A stretch of 42,401 bases of DNA, taken from NCBI GenBank assembly GCA_945881915.1, contig CAMCVW010000032.1, positions 1-42,401 of the forward strand, written 5' to 3'. Position 1 is the stretch's first letter, and each line of letters opens with the position of its first letter. The notes under the pieces were generated by a model. The model was not told the origin of the DNA and did not search any database. It saw only the letters and a list, made by a program, of their open reading frames with translations. Positions 16,191 to 24,037 of this stretch are shown piece after piece. This stretch comes from Thermoflexus hugenholtzii JAD2 (GTDB taxonomy: Bacteria; Chloroflexota; Chloroflexia; Chloroflexales; Roseiflexaceae). Made by a program: the position numbers and the translations under genes.

Positions 16191-17483
16191 CTAGTGTGCT
16201 AACGTGAGTGGAATGGCATGACGTGCGGGTGACTTGGCCAACGCGGCTTCGAATTCTTCGGGGAACAGCCGCAATGCGGTTCGAATCGGTACCACGGCGC
16301 TTTCTCCAAGCAAACAGAAGCAGTTCCCAGCCATCTGATTGTAGACATCGTGCAGCTTGTTGATGTCGTTCTTTACCGCACCACCATGTGTGAATTTGTG
16401 CAGTGTTTTGACCAGATAATGCGTTCCCTCGCGGCAGGGGGTGCACTTGCCACAGGATTCGTGCTTGAAGAATTCATCCATCTTGTAGGCGAGTTCTACC
16501 GCAGAAACGGTCTCGTCGAGGATGATAATGCCGCCGGAACCGAGCATGGTGCCAGCTGCAGCCAGTGATTCATAGTCCATGGCGACATCCAGGTTTGCCT
16601 CGGTCAACCATGCAGATGAAGCGCCCCCGGGGACGATGATTTTGACTTTTTTGTCGTCGCGCATGCCGCCGGCGTAGTCATAAATGAGTTCACGCATGGT
16701 GACACCGAAGGGGACTTCGTAGTTGCCAGGTTTATTGACATGACCAGAAAGACTAAATACTTTGGTGCCGGGGCTCTTCTCGGTGCCGTTTTTGCGGTAC
16801 CATTCGACACCCTTGAGAACGATGCGTGGAACGTTCGTCAATGTTTCGACGTTGTTAACGATGGTTGGTTTGCCATACAACCCAGCAACGGCGGGGAATG
16901 GAGGCTTGAGTCGCGGATGACCAACTTTGCCCTCGAGCGATTCGAGCAGTGCAGTTTCTTCGCCGCAGATGTACGCCCCGGCACCGCGATGCACGATTAT
17001 TTCGATGGATGTGTTGGTACCGAAGACGTTTTTGCCCAGGAAGCCGCGGGCAGTCGCGTCGGCAATTGCCTTTTCGAGCCGTAATGCTCCTGCCGCAAAT
17101 TCTCCACGGATATAGATGAAGGCCTTTTGGCACTCGATTGCATACGCAGCGAGAGCTACACCTTCGATGAGTTGATGAGGATTCCGATCAATGATTTGGT
17201 GATTGTTGAAGGTTCCCGGCTCGGATTCATCTGCGTTGCAGCAGAGGTAGCGCGGGTACACGTCTTTGGGCAAAAAGCCCCACTTCACCCCTGCAGGGAA
17301 TCCTGCACCGCCACGACCACGTAACCCAGCGTCTTTGACGACGTTGATGATGTCTTGTGGGGATTTTTCTTTGACGGCATTGCGGAGGGCTTCGTACCCT
17401 TCGTGCTGAATGTACACATCGAGATCAGCAATGTTTGGTACATCGAGATCACGGAGCACGACATGTTCTGTAATTGGAGGCAT
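16191..17483 (-). CDS. nuoF: NADH-quinone oxidoreductase subunit F, 430 aa
   Basis: NADH-binding subunit carrying FMN and the N3 [4Fe-4S] cluster, where electrons enter complex I. The glycine-rich GLRGRGGAGFPAGVKW and the CNADESEPGTF, HRGAGAYICGEETAL segments bind NADH and FMN. N3 is seen as ESCGKCTPCREGT plus the later Cys in GNCFCLLG. The ATG at 17483 (MPPITEHVVL) is preferred over an in-frame codon at 17579, because the upstream stretch overlaps the predicted promoter and does not resemble NuoF. It is the first gene of the operon. NuoE, its usual partner, is not encoded next to it. Confidence 0.96.
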   Translation of the reverse strand: MPPITEHVVLRDLDVPNIADLDVYIQHEGYEALRNAVKEKSPQDIINVVKDAGLRGRGGAGFPAGVKWGFLPKDVYPRYLCCNADESEPGTFNNHQIIDRNPHQLIEGVALAAYAIECQKAFIYIRGEFAAGALRLEKAIADATARGFLGKNVFGTNTSIEIIVHRGAGAYICGEETALLESLEGKVGHPRLKPPFPAVAGLYGKPTIVNNVETLTNVPRIVLKGVEWYRKNGTEKSPGTKVFSLSGHVNKPGNYEVPFGVTMRELIYDYAGGMRDDKKVKIIVPGGASSAWLTEANLDVAMDYESLAAAGTMLGSGGIIILDETVSAVELAYKMDEFFKHESCGKCTPCREGTHYLVKTLHKFTHGGAVKNDINKLHDVYNQMAGNCFCLLGESAVVPIRTALRLFPEEFEAALAKSPARHAIPLTLAH

Positions 17484-17541
17484 TGATAACCTACTTGCTT
17501 TCCAAATCGCTGGTATTGAGTACGCGCCAATGACGCGCACC

Positions 17542-17570
17542 ATACTAGCACTAGGAGGAGTTTGTGTCAA
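17542..17570 (-). promoter_or_regulatory. Sigma70-type promoter of the nuo operon
   Basis: Read on the minus strand: a consensus TTGACA (-35, plus coordinates 17565-17570), an exact 17-base spacer, and TAGTAT (-10, 17542-17547) with an upstream TG giving an extended -10. It lies about 60 bases before the nuoF start codon and downstream of gatB, so the operon can be transcribed independently of gatB. Confidence 0.85.
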
Positions 17571-17640
17571 ACCGCACAAACGATGCGGACCGTGTTACGG
17601 CGGTGTCAAAAACAGCGCAGCATACATCCTGGGAACCGGA

Positions 17641-19092
17641 CTAGACTTCCGCAAGTGCAGCAACCACTGCTGATTCTGCCGCTTGTGGGCTTGCTTGCCC
17701 ACGGGACTGGCGCATTATTTGGCCTACCAAGAATTTGACTGCGGCTTCCTTGCCTGCCTTGAAATCTGCCACCGCCTTGGGGTTCGCCGCAACCGCATCA
17801 CGTGCCATTTTGAGCAGGGCATCGCTATCGCCAATGACCGCCATACCGCGTGCGGCGACGATTGACTCGGGGGCTGTTCCTTCGCGGTAACAAATCTCGA
17901 AGACCTCCTTCGCAGAGGCCCGCGTGATGGTTCCGTTGTTGAGCAACCCGATGAGCTCAGCGATGTGCGCAGGGGTCATTCTGGTGGCTGCTTCGGTGAG
18001 TGACTCGCCCTGATCATTGAGCAACCGGAAAAATTCACCCAAAATCCATACCGATGCGTCACGAGCCGTACCGTTGTTTTTGACGACTGCGGCAACGGTG
18101 GTCTCGTAGAATGCAGCGACCGTGGTGTTTGTGGTCAATAGTTCTGCATCTGCAATACTCACGGCATACTGTTCAATGAAGCGGTTCCGCCGGACCGTTG
18201 GCAGCTCGGGCAGCGTGGTAGCGATCTGATCGACCAGTGAGCGTTCCATATGAAAAGGTGGGATGTCAGGATCGGGGAAGTAGCGATAGTCGTGTGCAAA
18301 TTCTTTGGACCGTTGTTCGACGGTCTTGCCGGTCGCATCGTTCCAGCCACGCGTGGACTGGGTGATTTTGCCGCCGTCGGTGAGCACTTGGGTCTGTCGC
18401 TCTATTTCGAAGTTGATGGCACGTTCTACGTTGCGGAACGAATTGACGTTTTTAATTTCGACTTTCGAGCCGAATTCCTTTTGCCCTTCGGGACGAACCG
18501 ATACGTTTGCGTCGCAGCGCAAGGCTCCTTCTTCGAGGTTGCCACTGTTGACCCCAATCCAGCTGAGCAGTTGATGCAGCGATTGGAAGTAGAGTCGCGC
18601 CTCTTCGGCGCTCTCGATTTCGGGTTCCGAGACAATCTCCATCAGTGGCACGCCCGCACGATTGTAATCAACTAACGACGTGCCGTCAGGCATGTGGTTG
18701 AGCTTTCCAGTATCTTCTTCGATGTGGATGCGTGTCAGATTGATTCGGCGATCGATCCCGTTTACCACAATGTCGACATGGCCGCCAATACACAGCGGAT
18801 CTTCGAATTGGCTCCGTTGGTAGGAAGACGGGAGGTCAGGATAAAAATAGTTCTTGCGGCTCATCGTGCTGTCTGCGGCAATCGTCGAGTGGAGTGCGAT
18901 ACCGGTCTTGACAATTTGTTCAATTGCAGATCGGTTTGGCACCGGTAACGCGCCGGGCAGCCCGAGACATGTCGGACAGACATTGGTGTTGGGTGCAGCA
19001 TGGGCAGCGTCGGTACGACACCCACAGAACATCTTGGAGGACGTGCGGATCTGTGCGTGGACTTCTAGTCCGATGGTAGCGATATACTTCAT
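17641..19092 (-). CDS. gatB: Asp-tRNA(Asn)/Glu-tRNA(Gln) amidotransferase subunit B, 483 aa
   Basis: Kinase-like subunit of the GatCAB enzyme, which phosphorylates and amidates Glu-tRNA(Gln) or Asp-tRNA(Asn) for indirect aminoacylation. Seen: IGLEVHAQI at the start, the zinc-site pattern FCGCR followed by VCPTC, YPDLPSSYQRSQ, RIHIEEDTGKL, and DYNRAGVPLMEIVSEPE, then the C-terminal helical YqeY-like tRNA-binding domain (about 330-483). The length is typical. GAAGG precedes the ATG. GatA and GatC are not adjacent. It is divergent from the reductase gene at 19254, and a separate promoter follows it for nuo, so it is probably monocistronic. Confidence 0.96.
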   Translation of the reverse strand: MKYIATIGLEVHAQIRTSSKMFCGCRTDAAHAAPNTNVCPTCLGLPGALPVPNRSAIEQIVKTGIALHSTIAADSTMSRKNYFYPDLPSSYQRSQFEDPLCIGGHVDIVVNGIDRRINLTRIHIEEDTGKLNHMPDGTSLVDYNRAGVPLMEIVSEPEIESAEEARLYFQSLHQLLSWIGVNSGNLEEGALRCDANVSVRPEGQKEFGSKVEIKNVNSFRNVERAINFEIERQTQVLTDGGKITQSTRGWNDATGKTVEQRSKEFAHDYRYFPDPDIPPFHMERSLVDQIATTLPELPTVRRNRFIEQYAVSIADAELLTTNTTVAAFYETTVAAVVKNNGTARDASVWILGEFFRLLNDQGESLTEAATRMTPAHIAELIGLLNNGTITRASAKEVFEICYREGTAPESIVAARGMAVIGDSDALLKMARDAVAANPKAVADFKAGKEAAVKFLVGQIMRQSRGQASPQAAESAVVAALAEV

Positions 19093-19130
19093 GGGGATGC
19101 CTTCTACCGCAATGGCTCGAATATGCCTGC

Positions 19131-19136
19131 ATTATA
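19131..19136 (-). promoter_or_regulatory. Candidate -10 box for gatB
   Basis: A consensus TATAAT on the minus strand lies about 40 bases upstream of the gatB start codon. No good -35 is seen at normal spacing. It shares the intergenic region with the divergent promoter at 19193-19221. Confidence 0.5.
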
Positions 19137-19192
19137 CCGTATGCATGTTGACTGTGGTGATACAACGCTCTGTATTTGTTTGACATAACATT

Positions 19193-19221
19193 TTAACGGT
19201 ATGTATCGATTCTGGTAAAAT
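19193..19221 (+). promoter_or_regulatory. Promoter of the reductase gene
   Basis: TTAACG (19193-19198) and TAAAAT (19216-19221) are separated by 17 bases, with TG one base before the -10 (extended -10). It lies about 32 bases before the start codon at 19254. A consensus TTGACA at 19180-19185 is also present but lacks a -10 at proper distance. Confidence 0.6.
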
Positions 19222-19253
19222 AGACTAACATGCAGCATTGCCAAGGAGCAGGA

Positions 19254-20219
19254 ATGCCACGAGTACTCATCACCGGTGCAACCGGCCCCGTCGGCAGCAC
19301 ACTGGCAGCATACTTAGTGACACAACCGGGTATAGAATTGAGCGTTTTCAAGCGCTGGCGGAGCGACCCACGTGCACTGGCACCGATTATTGAACACATA
19401 CGCGTCTATGAAGGTGATATTGAAGATCCATATGCGGTCGCAGATGCTGTCTCAGATGCCCAGCCGGAGTATGTCTTCCATCTCGCGGCTCAGAGTTACC
19501 CTTCGGCCTCGTGGGGTGCGCCGGTTGCGACGATGCGGGCAAACATCGAAGGAACAGTCCACCTGCTCGAAGCAGTGCGTCGCCACGCACCAGCGGCTCG
19601 GGTACATATTGCGGGATCGAGTGCCCAGTACGGCATCGTCGCGCCTGAGGCAATTCCCATACAAGAGTCTCACCCGATGCGACCAGCGTCGCCATACGGC
19701 ATTAGCAAAGTCGGTCAAGAATTGCTCGGTTTGCAGTACTTCGATTCGTATGGTATCCAGACGGTTGTGACACGTTCATTCAACCATGTCGGGACGCGCC
19801 AGGGTGATCGGACTGCAATTCAGACGTTTTGTCGGCAGATGGCGCTTATCGAGGCAGGCCGTCAGGAGCCGCGTATACAGGTCGGGAATCTCGAACCCCA
19901 GCGTGACTATACCCACGTCGACGATGTCGCTCGTGCACTCTGGCCATTGCTGCAAAACGCACCGGGCGGCACGGTCTACAATATGTGCTCAGGAATTGCA
20001 ACCCGAATGGGTGACATTCTGGATATGGTCCTCGCACAGGGTACCGTCCCGGTGCAAATCGTGGTCGACCCTGCGAGACTTCGCCCGGTCGATGAACCGA
20101 TACTGCGCGGTGACAATACCAGATTAAAGGCAGTGACCGGTTGGGAACCACAAATCGGTATGGAGCAGATTGTCCGCGAATTGCTGGCATTTTGGCGTAG
20201 CCGGATGAACGAAGAATAG
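19254..20219 (+). CDS. rmd: GDP-6-deoxy-D-mannose reductase-like epimerase/dehydratase, 321 aa
   Basis: Extended short-chain dehydrogenase that probably reduces GDP-4-keto-6-deoxy-mannose to GDP-D-rhamnose for glycan synthesis. Seen: the NAD(P)-binding GATGPVGS near residue 8, HLAAQSY, GSSAQYG, the catalytic YGISK, and late segments typical of the Rmd branch (SFNHVG, VGNLEPQRDYTHVDDV, DPARLRPVDEPILRGDN, TGWEPQI). The ATG at 19254 is chosen over an in-frame codon at 19230 because AAGGAGCAGGA lies directly before it. A 4,6-dehydratase partner is not in the window, so a related epimerase activity on another nucleotide sugar cannot be excluded. Downstream genes follow closely. Confidence 0.85.
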   Translation: MPRVLITGATGPVGSTLAAYLVTQPGIELSVFKRWRSDPRALAPIIEHIRVYEGDIEDPYAVADAVSDAQPEYVFHLAAQSYPSASWGAPVATMRANIEGTVHLLEAVRRHAPAARVHIAGSSAQYGIVAPEAIPIQESHPMRPASPYGISKVGQELLGLQYFDSYGIQTVVTRSFNHVGTRQGDRTAIQTFCRQMALIEAGRQEPRIQVGNLEPQRDYTHVDDVARALWPLLQNAPGGTVYNMCSGIATRMGDILDMVLAQGTVPVQIVVDPARLRPVDEPILRGDNTRLKAVTGWEPQIGMEQIVRELLAFWRSRMNEE

Positions 20220-20232
20220 TTTTCTCGAGAAT

Positions 20233-20766
20233 ATGCAGATGTACGAAGACCCGCAAAACACCGAAGGCAGCGCTGACGAATCTCCTGTGCCGCCGTCGCG
20301 AGCAAATGGGATGTCGTATCGGTCGCCAACCGAAGACAATCGACGCACCACGCAGCAAGTACTCGTTGCACGACGAAGCGGGATACATGCCGTCATGCAG
20401 CCAGGTCCGCGCATGGGAATGATTGTGGCGGTGGTGATTGCGGTGATTCTATATCTCGCCACGGTGATTGCGCCACCGTCGGCAGATACGACGGATGCAT
20501 ATGACAGTGGTACGCTGCTTCCGACGCTGACCGGCGTTTCACCATACTCCGGCGAACGTCAGGTTGTGGTTAGTGGGACGGGCGATTCTGGACTGTATTT
20601 GCGTTCTGCCCCGTACCGTGACGCTGCAATACGAGGAACAATTCCCGACGGAACGACGTTGAACGTAGTCGGATCGTTGGTCATCGAAGACGGGAATTGG
20701 CTCCCTGTGCGTATGTTGGACGGAACCACCGGGTGGGTTGCTGCGGCATACACCCGAGAAAAGTAG
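20233..20766 (+). CDS. Membrane-anchored protein with bacterial SH3-like domain, 177 aa
   Basis: Residues 1-60 are polar and probably cytoplasmic. A single transmembrane helix is predicted at about 61-80 (MGMIVAVVIAVILYLATVI). Residues ~105-175 look like an SH3b domain: GLYLRSAP, G-x-I-P-D-G-T-x-L-x-V-V, then W-L-P-V-R and G-T-T-G-W-V-A, a fold that often binds cell-wall peptides. The domain should lie outside the membrane. The gene starts 13 bases after the reductase stop and ends 6 bases before the histidine kinase gene, so it is probably co-transcribed and might serve as an accessory to that sensor. The start could also be the second ATG at 20239. Confidence 0.82.
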   Translation: MQMYEDPQNTEGSADESPVPPSRANGMSYRSPTEDNRRTTQQVLVARRSGIHAVMQPGPRMGMIVAVVIAVILYLATVIAPPSADTTDAYDSGTLLPTLTGVSPYSGERQVVVSGTGDSGLYLRSAPYRDAAIRGTIPDGTTLNVVGSLVIEDGNWLPVRMLDGTTGWVAAAYTREK

Positions 20767-20772
20767 GAAATC

Positions 20773-22257
20773 ATGTCGCTACGCCTCCGGCTCACCCTGG
20801 CATATGTCGGCCTTTTTGCAATGGCTCTGACTGCTCTTGATGTGGGCCTGTACTTTGTGGTCAATAGAGCACTCATTAATGGGATAGACAATGAGCTCGA
20901 TCTCGGCTCTCAAGTGTTGATTCAGAGCTTCAATGATGCTGCGAACAAGCCTTCGTTGCGTACCGAGCGGTCAGATTTGCCCGCTTTTCTTGCCCAAGGA
21001 AGTGGCCTCGATAGCTTTGCCACGACGAGTCTGTTTGTTGTGGTCTATGACAATGATGGTAACCCGATTGAGTATTCTCCAAACCTCAATGGGCAACAAG
21101 CGCTCACGCAACGATTGACACTCAATCGTGAAACCGTCTATAGCGCGCTCCAATCAACCACGCAGCGCTCCACCATGGATCTTGGGTTTGTTCGTGTTCG
21201 CACACTACTCATGCCGCTGTTGTATACCAATACCATCACCGGTAGTGCACAGGTGCAAGGCCTCATCCAATTGTCCCGATCTATTTCCGAAACAGAACGG
21301 GCACTGCGGATATTTTTGTATGCTTTGGCATTTGGTGGTGTCGCGGCGATGATGTTTTCGGCGCAGGGTGGGGCCTGGTTGACGCGGGCGGTGTTCCGAC
21401 CCATCGACGTCATTGCGCGCACTGCACAGAGCATTGTCAGCGCCGCTGACCTGAGAAGACGCGTGCCTGTGCCGGTCGTACAAGACGAACTCCAACTGCT
21501 GACCGTGACAGTCAACGACCTGCTTGGTCGTATCGATGACCTGTTTGAGGCACAGCAGCGATTCCTCGCCGATGCATCGCACGAAATCCGCACGCCGCTC
21601 GCCGCAATGCAAGGGAATATCGAAATCCTGCAGCGCGGTGCCGCACGAGACAAGGAACTCCTCGAAGAATCACTCCGCGATATGCAGAATGAATCTGCCC
21701 GATTGATTCGATTGGTAAACGATTTGTTGATGCTGGCACGGAATGAATCCGCCGCAAATATGCGCTTTGTGCTCGTCGATATGGCGACACTGTTGCTCGA
21801 GGTCATCCGCGAACTCAAACCACTCGCAGGCGAGGTCGAATTGAAGCTCGAGGTGCGCCGAGTTGTGTTTGTCGAAGGCGATCGTGATCGTATCAAGCAA
21901 GCCCTCATCAATGTCTGCATGAATGCACTGCAGCACACTCCTGCTCCTGGTACGGTGATCTGCGCATTGCACGGTGACAACACACACGCCATCATTACGG
22001 TGCAAGACACCGGTACCGGCATGAGTCCCGAAGACCGCGAACATATCTTTGAGCGCTTCTATCGAGCCGATAGATCTCGTTCGCGTACCGCTGGAGCAGT
22101 CGGTGGAGGAGCGGGATTGGGCTTAGCAATCGTCAAGTACATTGTCGAAGCGCATCATGGAACGGTGTCGGTCCAGTCGACGTTGGGTGTGGGAACGACG
22201 TTTTGTCTGCGCCTGCCGTGTATCGAGGCAGGAAGTGACGAAGAAGACGAAGTCTAG
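20773..22257 (+). CDS. Sensor histidine kinase, 494 aa
   Basis: Two transmembrane helices (about 9-31 and 178-200) flank an extracytoplasmic sensor region of ~145 residues. Then come HAMP (about 205-255), a HisKA dimerisation domain with the phosphoacceptor His270 in DASHEIRTPLAA, and a HATPase domain: N box NVCMNALQH, G1 DTGTGMSPE, F box IFERFYRADRS and G2 GGGAGLGLAIVKYIVEAHHG. All catalytic motifs are intact. No response regulator gene is adjacent on either side, which makes it an orphan kinase in this window. It is preceded by the SH3-domain gene at 6 bases. The stimulus is unknown. Confidence 0.94.
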   Translation: MSLRLRLTLAYVGLFAMALTALDVGLYFVVNRALINGIDNELDLGSQVLIQSFNDAANKPSLRTERSDLPAFLAQGSGLDSFATTSLFVVVYDNDGNPIEYSPNLNGQQALTQRLTLNRETVYSALQSTTQRSTMDLGFVRVRTLLMPLLYTNTITGSAQVQGLIQLSRSISETERALRIFLYALAFGGVAAMMFSAQGGAWLTRAVFRPIDVIARTAQSIVSAADLRRRVPVPVVQDELQLLTVTVNDLLGRIDDLFEAQQRFLADASHEIRTPLAAMQGNIEILQRGAARDKELLEESLRDMQNESARLIRLVNDLLMLARNESAANMRFVLVDMATLLLEVIRELKPLAGEVELKLEVRRVVFVEGDRDRIKQALINVCMNALQHTPAPGTVICALHGDNTHAIITVQDTGTGMSPEDREHIFERFYRADRSRSRTAGAVGGGAGLGLAIVKYIVEAHHGTVSVQSTLGVGTTFCLRLPCIEAGSDEEDEV

Positions 22258-22294
22258 TTGCTACGGGAGCCTGGTGTACCGTCTCAGCATGCGG

Positions 22295-22300
22295 TATACT
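22295..22300 (+). promoter_or_regulatory. Candidate -10 box for the phosphoesterase gene
   Basis: TATACT lies 37 bases before the start codon in the 80-base gap after the kinase gene. The -35 region is poor, so this is a weak call. Confidence 0.35.
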
Positions 22301-22337
22301 CTGCAAACCCACCTGTGAGCAGATGACTGGAGCCACG

Positions 22338-23006
22338 ATGCGCGTATTGACGCTCAGTGATGAGGTCGTGCCGGTGGTCTACAGCATGCAAATCAAAGAA
22401 CGATTTGCAGACGTAGACCTCATTTTGGCGTGTGGTGATTTGCCGTACTACTATCTCGAATATTGTGTCTCGCTGTTGAATATCCCGTGTGTCTATGTCG
22501 CAGGGAATCACGACAAAGACGAATGGACGGGTGATGGTGAATTACTCACATATCCACGTGGCTGTACGTCTGTGGAAGATCGGATTGTCACGTCGCAGGG
22601 ATTGTCCATCGCAGGGTTGGGCGGTTCAATGCGCTATAACAATGAATCTGGGGCACAGTATACCGAATCGCAGATGCTGTTGCGCATGCTTCGGCTGGCG
22701 ACGCGGGTACGGCTGTACACCGCCCTGACGCGACGTCGCTTAGATGTCATGCTGTCGCATGCGCCACTCGCAGGTATCCACGACGCAGCGGATCGGCCGC
22801 ATCGAGGTTCACATGCATTTGTCACATTCCAACGCTGGTTCCGGCCAGCGTATTGGATCCACGGACATGTGCACCGAAACTACTCATACGGCGTACCCAC
22901 CGAAACTTACTATAATCAGACAATGGTACTCAATACCGCTGGATATCGGCATATGACGATTGATCGGCAGGCAAACACAGGAAAAACAGGAAAAACAGAT
23001 GTCTGA
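22338..23006 (+). CDS. Calcineurin-like metallophosphoesterase, 222 aa
   Basis: Metal-dependent phosphoesterase fold. Motifs in order: an N-terminal LSDEV (Asp8, where many relatives have D-x-H), CGDLPYYYLEY, AGNHDKDEW, SHAPLAGIHD and the final HGHVH. The CGDLPYYYLEY variant marks a branch that I associate with Chloroflexota and some other phyla; its substrate is not known to me. No signal peptide or membrane segment is seen, so it is probably cytoplasmic. The ATG at 22338 is preferred over 22323 because GGAG lies just upstream. Its last 8 bases overlap the next gene, suggesting translational coupling. Confidence 0.9.
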   Translation: MRVLTLSDEVVPVVYSMQIKERFADVDLILACGDLPYYYLEYCVSLLNIPCVYVAGNHDKDEWTGDGELLTYPRGCTSVEDRIVTSQGLSIAGLGGSMRYNNESGAQYTESQMLLRMLRLATRVRLYTALTRRRLDVMLSHAPLAGIHDAADRPHRGSHAFVTFQRWFRPAYWIHGHVHRNYSYGVPTETYYNQTMVLNTAGYRHMTIDRQANTGKTGKTDV

Positions 23007-23928
23007 TCGACAATTCATGGATGCTGCAGCGCGCAGTCAGTTCGAAGATGCGCGTCGGCGTGAATGGTTTGCAGCGCTCACCGATGCCCTTCATCATGCA
23101 CCACACGATCTTTTGGCGTTCGAGGACGTCCGACTGCGCCTCCAAATTCATGCACAACGCAGTCTCGGACTCCAAACGATCCCGCTCGATCATATCGTCG
23201 GGAGCGAAGGTCGATACACCGATTTTGATCGGCATTTTTTGCCCAAAACGGATAACACGCGTGATCGGTGGATGAACATAAACAAAGCTGCCATGCAGTA
23301 TATAAATCTGCCGCCCATAGATGTGTATAAAGTGGGGGAAATATACTTTGTGCGCGACGGCAATCATCGCGTGTCGGTGGCACGTCGCGCTGGCCAGTCA
23401 TTTATCGATGCCAATATCATCGAGCTGGTTGTCGATGTGCCCATGACCAAAGCCCTGACAGCAGATGTGCTGCCACTCAAAGAGGAATACAGTGACTTCC
23501 TCGAATGGACGCAGTTGCACACGTTACGCCCCGAACAACGTATCGAATTTACGGAGTCGGGTGGATATCTCGAACTTATCCGCCATATCAATGGCCGCCG
23601 CTACTTCATGGGACTCGAGCAAAAACGACCGATCAAATCGGTTGCGGCAGTAGTGGATTGGTATGACAACATTTATATGCCTGCCATTGCCGTGATTCGC
23701 AGCCAAAAGATTCTCGATCACTTCCCTGGTCGTACCGAGGCTGATTTGTACCGTTGGATTATGGAACATCGTTGGTATATGTTGGAAAAATCGGGCGGAC
23801 AGGATCCTGGTCCCGAAGCTGCAACGAGTGATTTTGCACAGTCCTATGCGACGCAACGTTGGTACCATGGATTAGCCCAGCGAATCTCGTCGTTACTCAC
23901 TTTTCGGGCAGAGTCGGGTAGCGCATGA
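22999..23928 (+). CDS. ParB/sulfiredoxin-fold domain protein, 309 aa
   Basis: The central part (about 65-150) contains the ParB/Srx-like signature RDGNHRVSVARRAG preceded by a YKVGEIYFV strand, the nucleotide-binding motif of ParB-type NTPases and nucleases. The rest is helical and rich in Trp and Arg, with a C-terminal region (about 200-290) containing IRHINGRRYF and WYDNIYMPAIAVI, as seen in proteins annotated as DUF4032-like or as putative regulators. No helix-turn-helix or partner ParA is present, so chromosome partitioning is unlikely. The start codon overlaps the end of the phosphoesterase gene and is preceded by two CAGGAAAAA copies (direct repeat at about 22977-22997) that may act as ribosome binding sites. 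Confidence 0.8.
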   Translation: MSDRQFMDAAARSQFEDARRREWFAALTDALHHAPHDLLAFEDVRLRLQIHAQRSLGLQTIPLDHIVGSEGRYTDFDRHFLPKTDNTRDRWMNINKAAMQYINLPPIDVYKVGEIYFVRDGNHRVSVARRAGQSFIDANIIELVVDVPMTKALTADVLPLKEEYSDFLEWTQLHTLRPEQRIEFTESGGYLELIRHINGRRYFMGLEQKRPIKSVAAVVDWYDNIYMPAIAVIRSQKILDHFPGRTEADLYRWIMEHRWYMLEKSGGQDPGPEAATSDFAQSYATQRWYHGLAQRISSLLTFRAESGSA

Positions 23929-23995
23929 GTCGCTCATAACGGCTGTTTGGTCCACCAATCGTGATACGGCAAGAGTGCCGAGAGCGGAACAACAA

Positions 23996-24027
23996 CGTCG
24001 TGACTCAGGATTACCTGGGTCACGACG
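23996..24027. terminator. Shared hairpin between convergent genes
   Basis: A 14-bp stem (23996-24009 with 24014-24027, one T-G pair) has loop ATTA. It lies between the stop codons of the ParB-like gene and glgC. The downstream tract on the minus strand is TTGTTGTT, so it best fits termination of the glgC operon, and perhaps works both ways. Confidence 0.7.
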
Positions 24028-24037
24028 ATTATTACGA

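Noticed and set aside
22999-23928. Chromosome-partitioning ParB
   Set aside because: There is no ParA gene, no helix-turn-helix and no parS-like repeats nearby. Only the ParB/Srx nucleotide-binding motif is shared.
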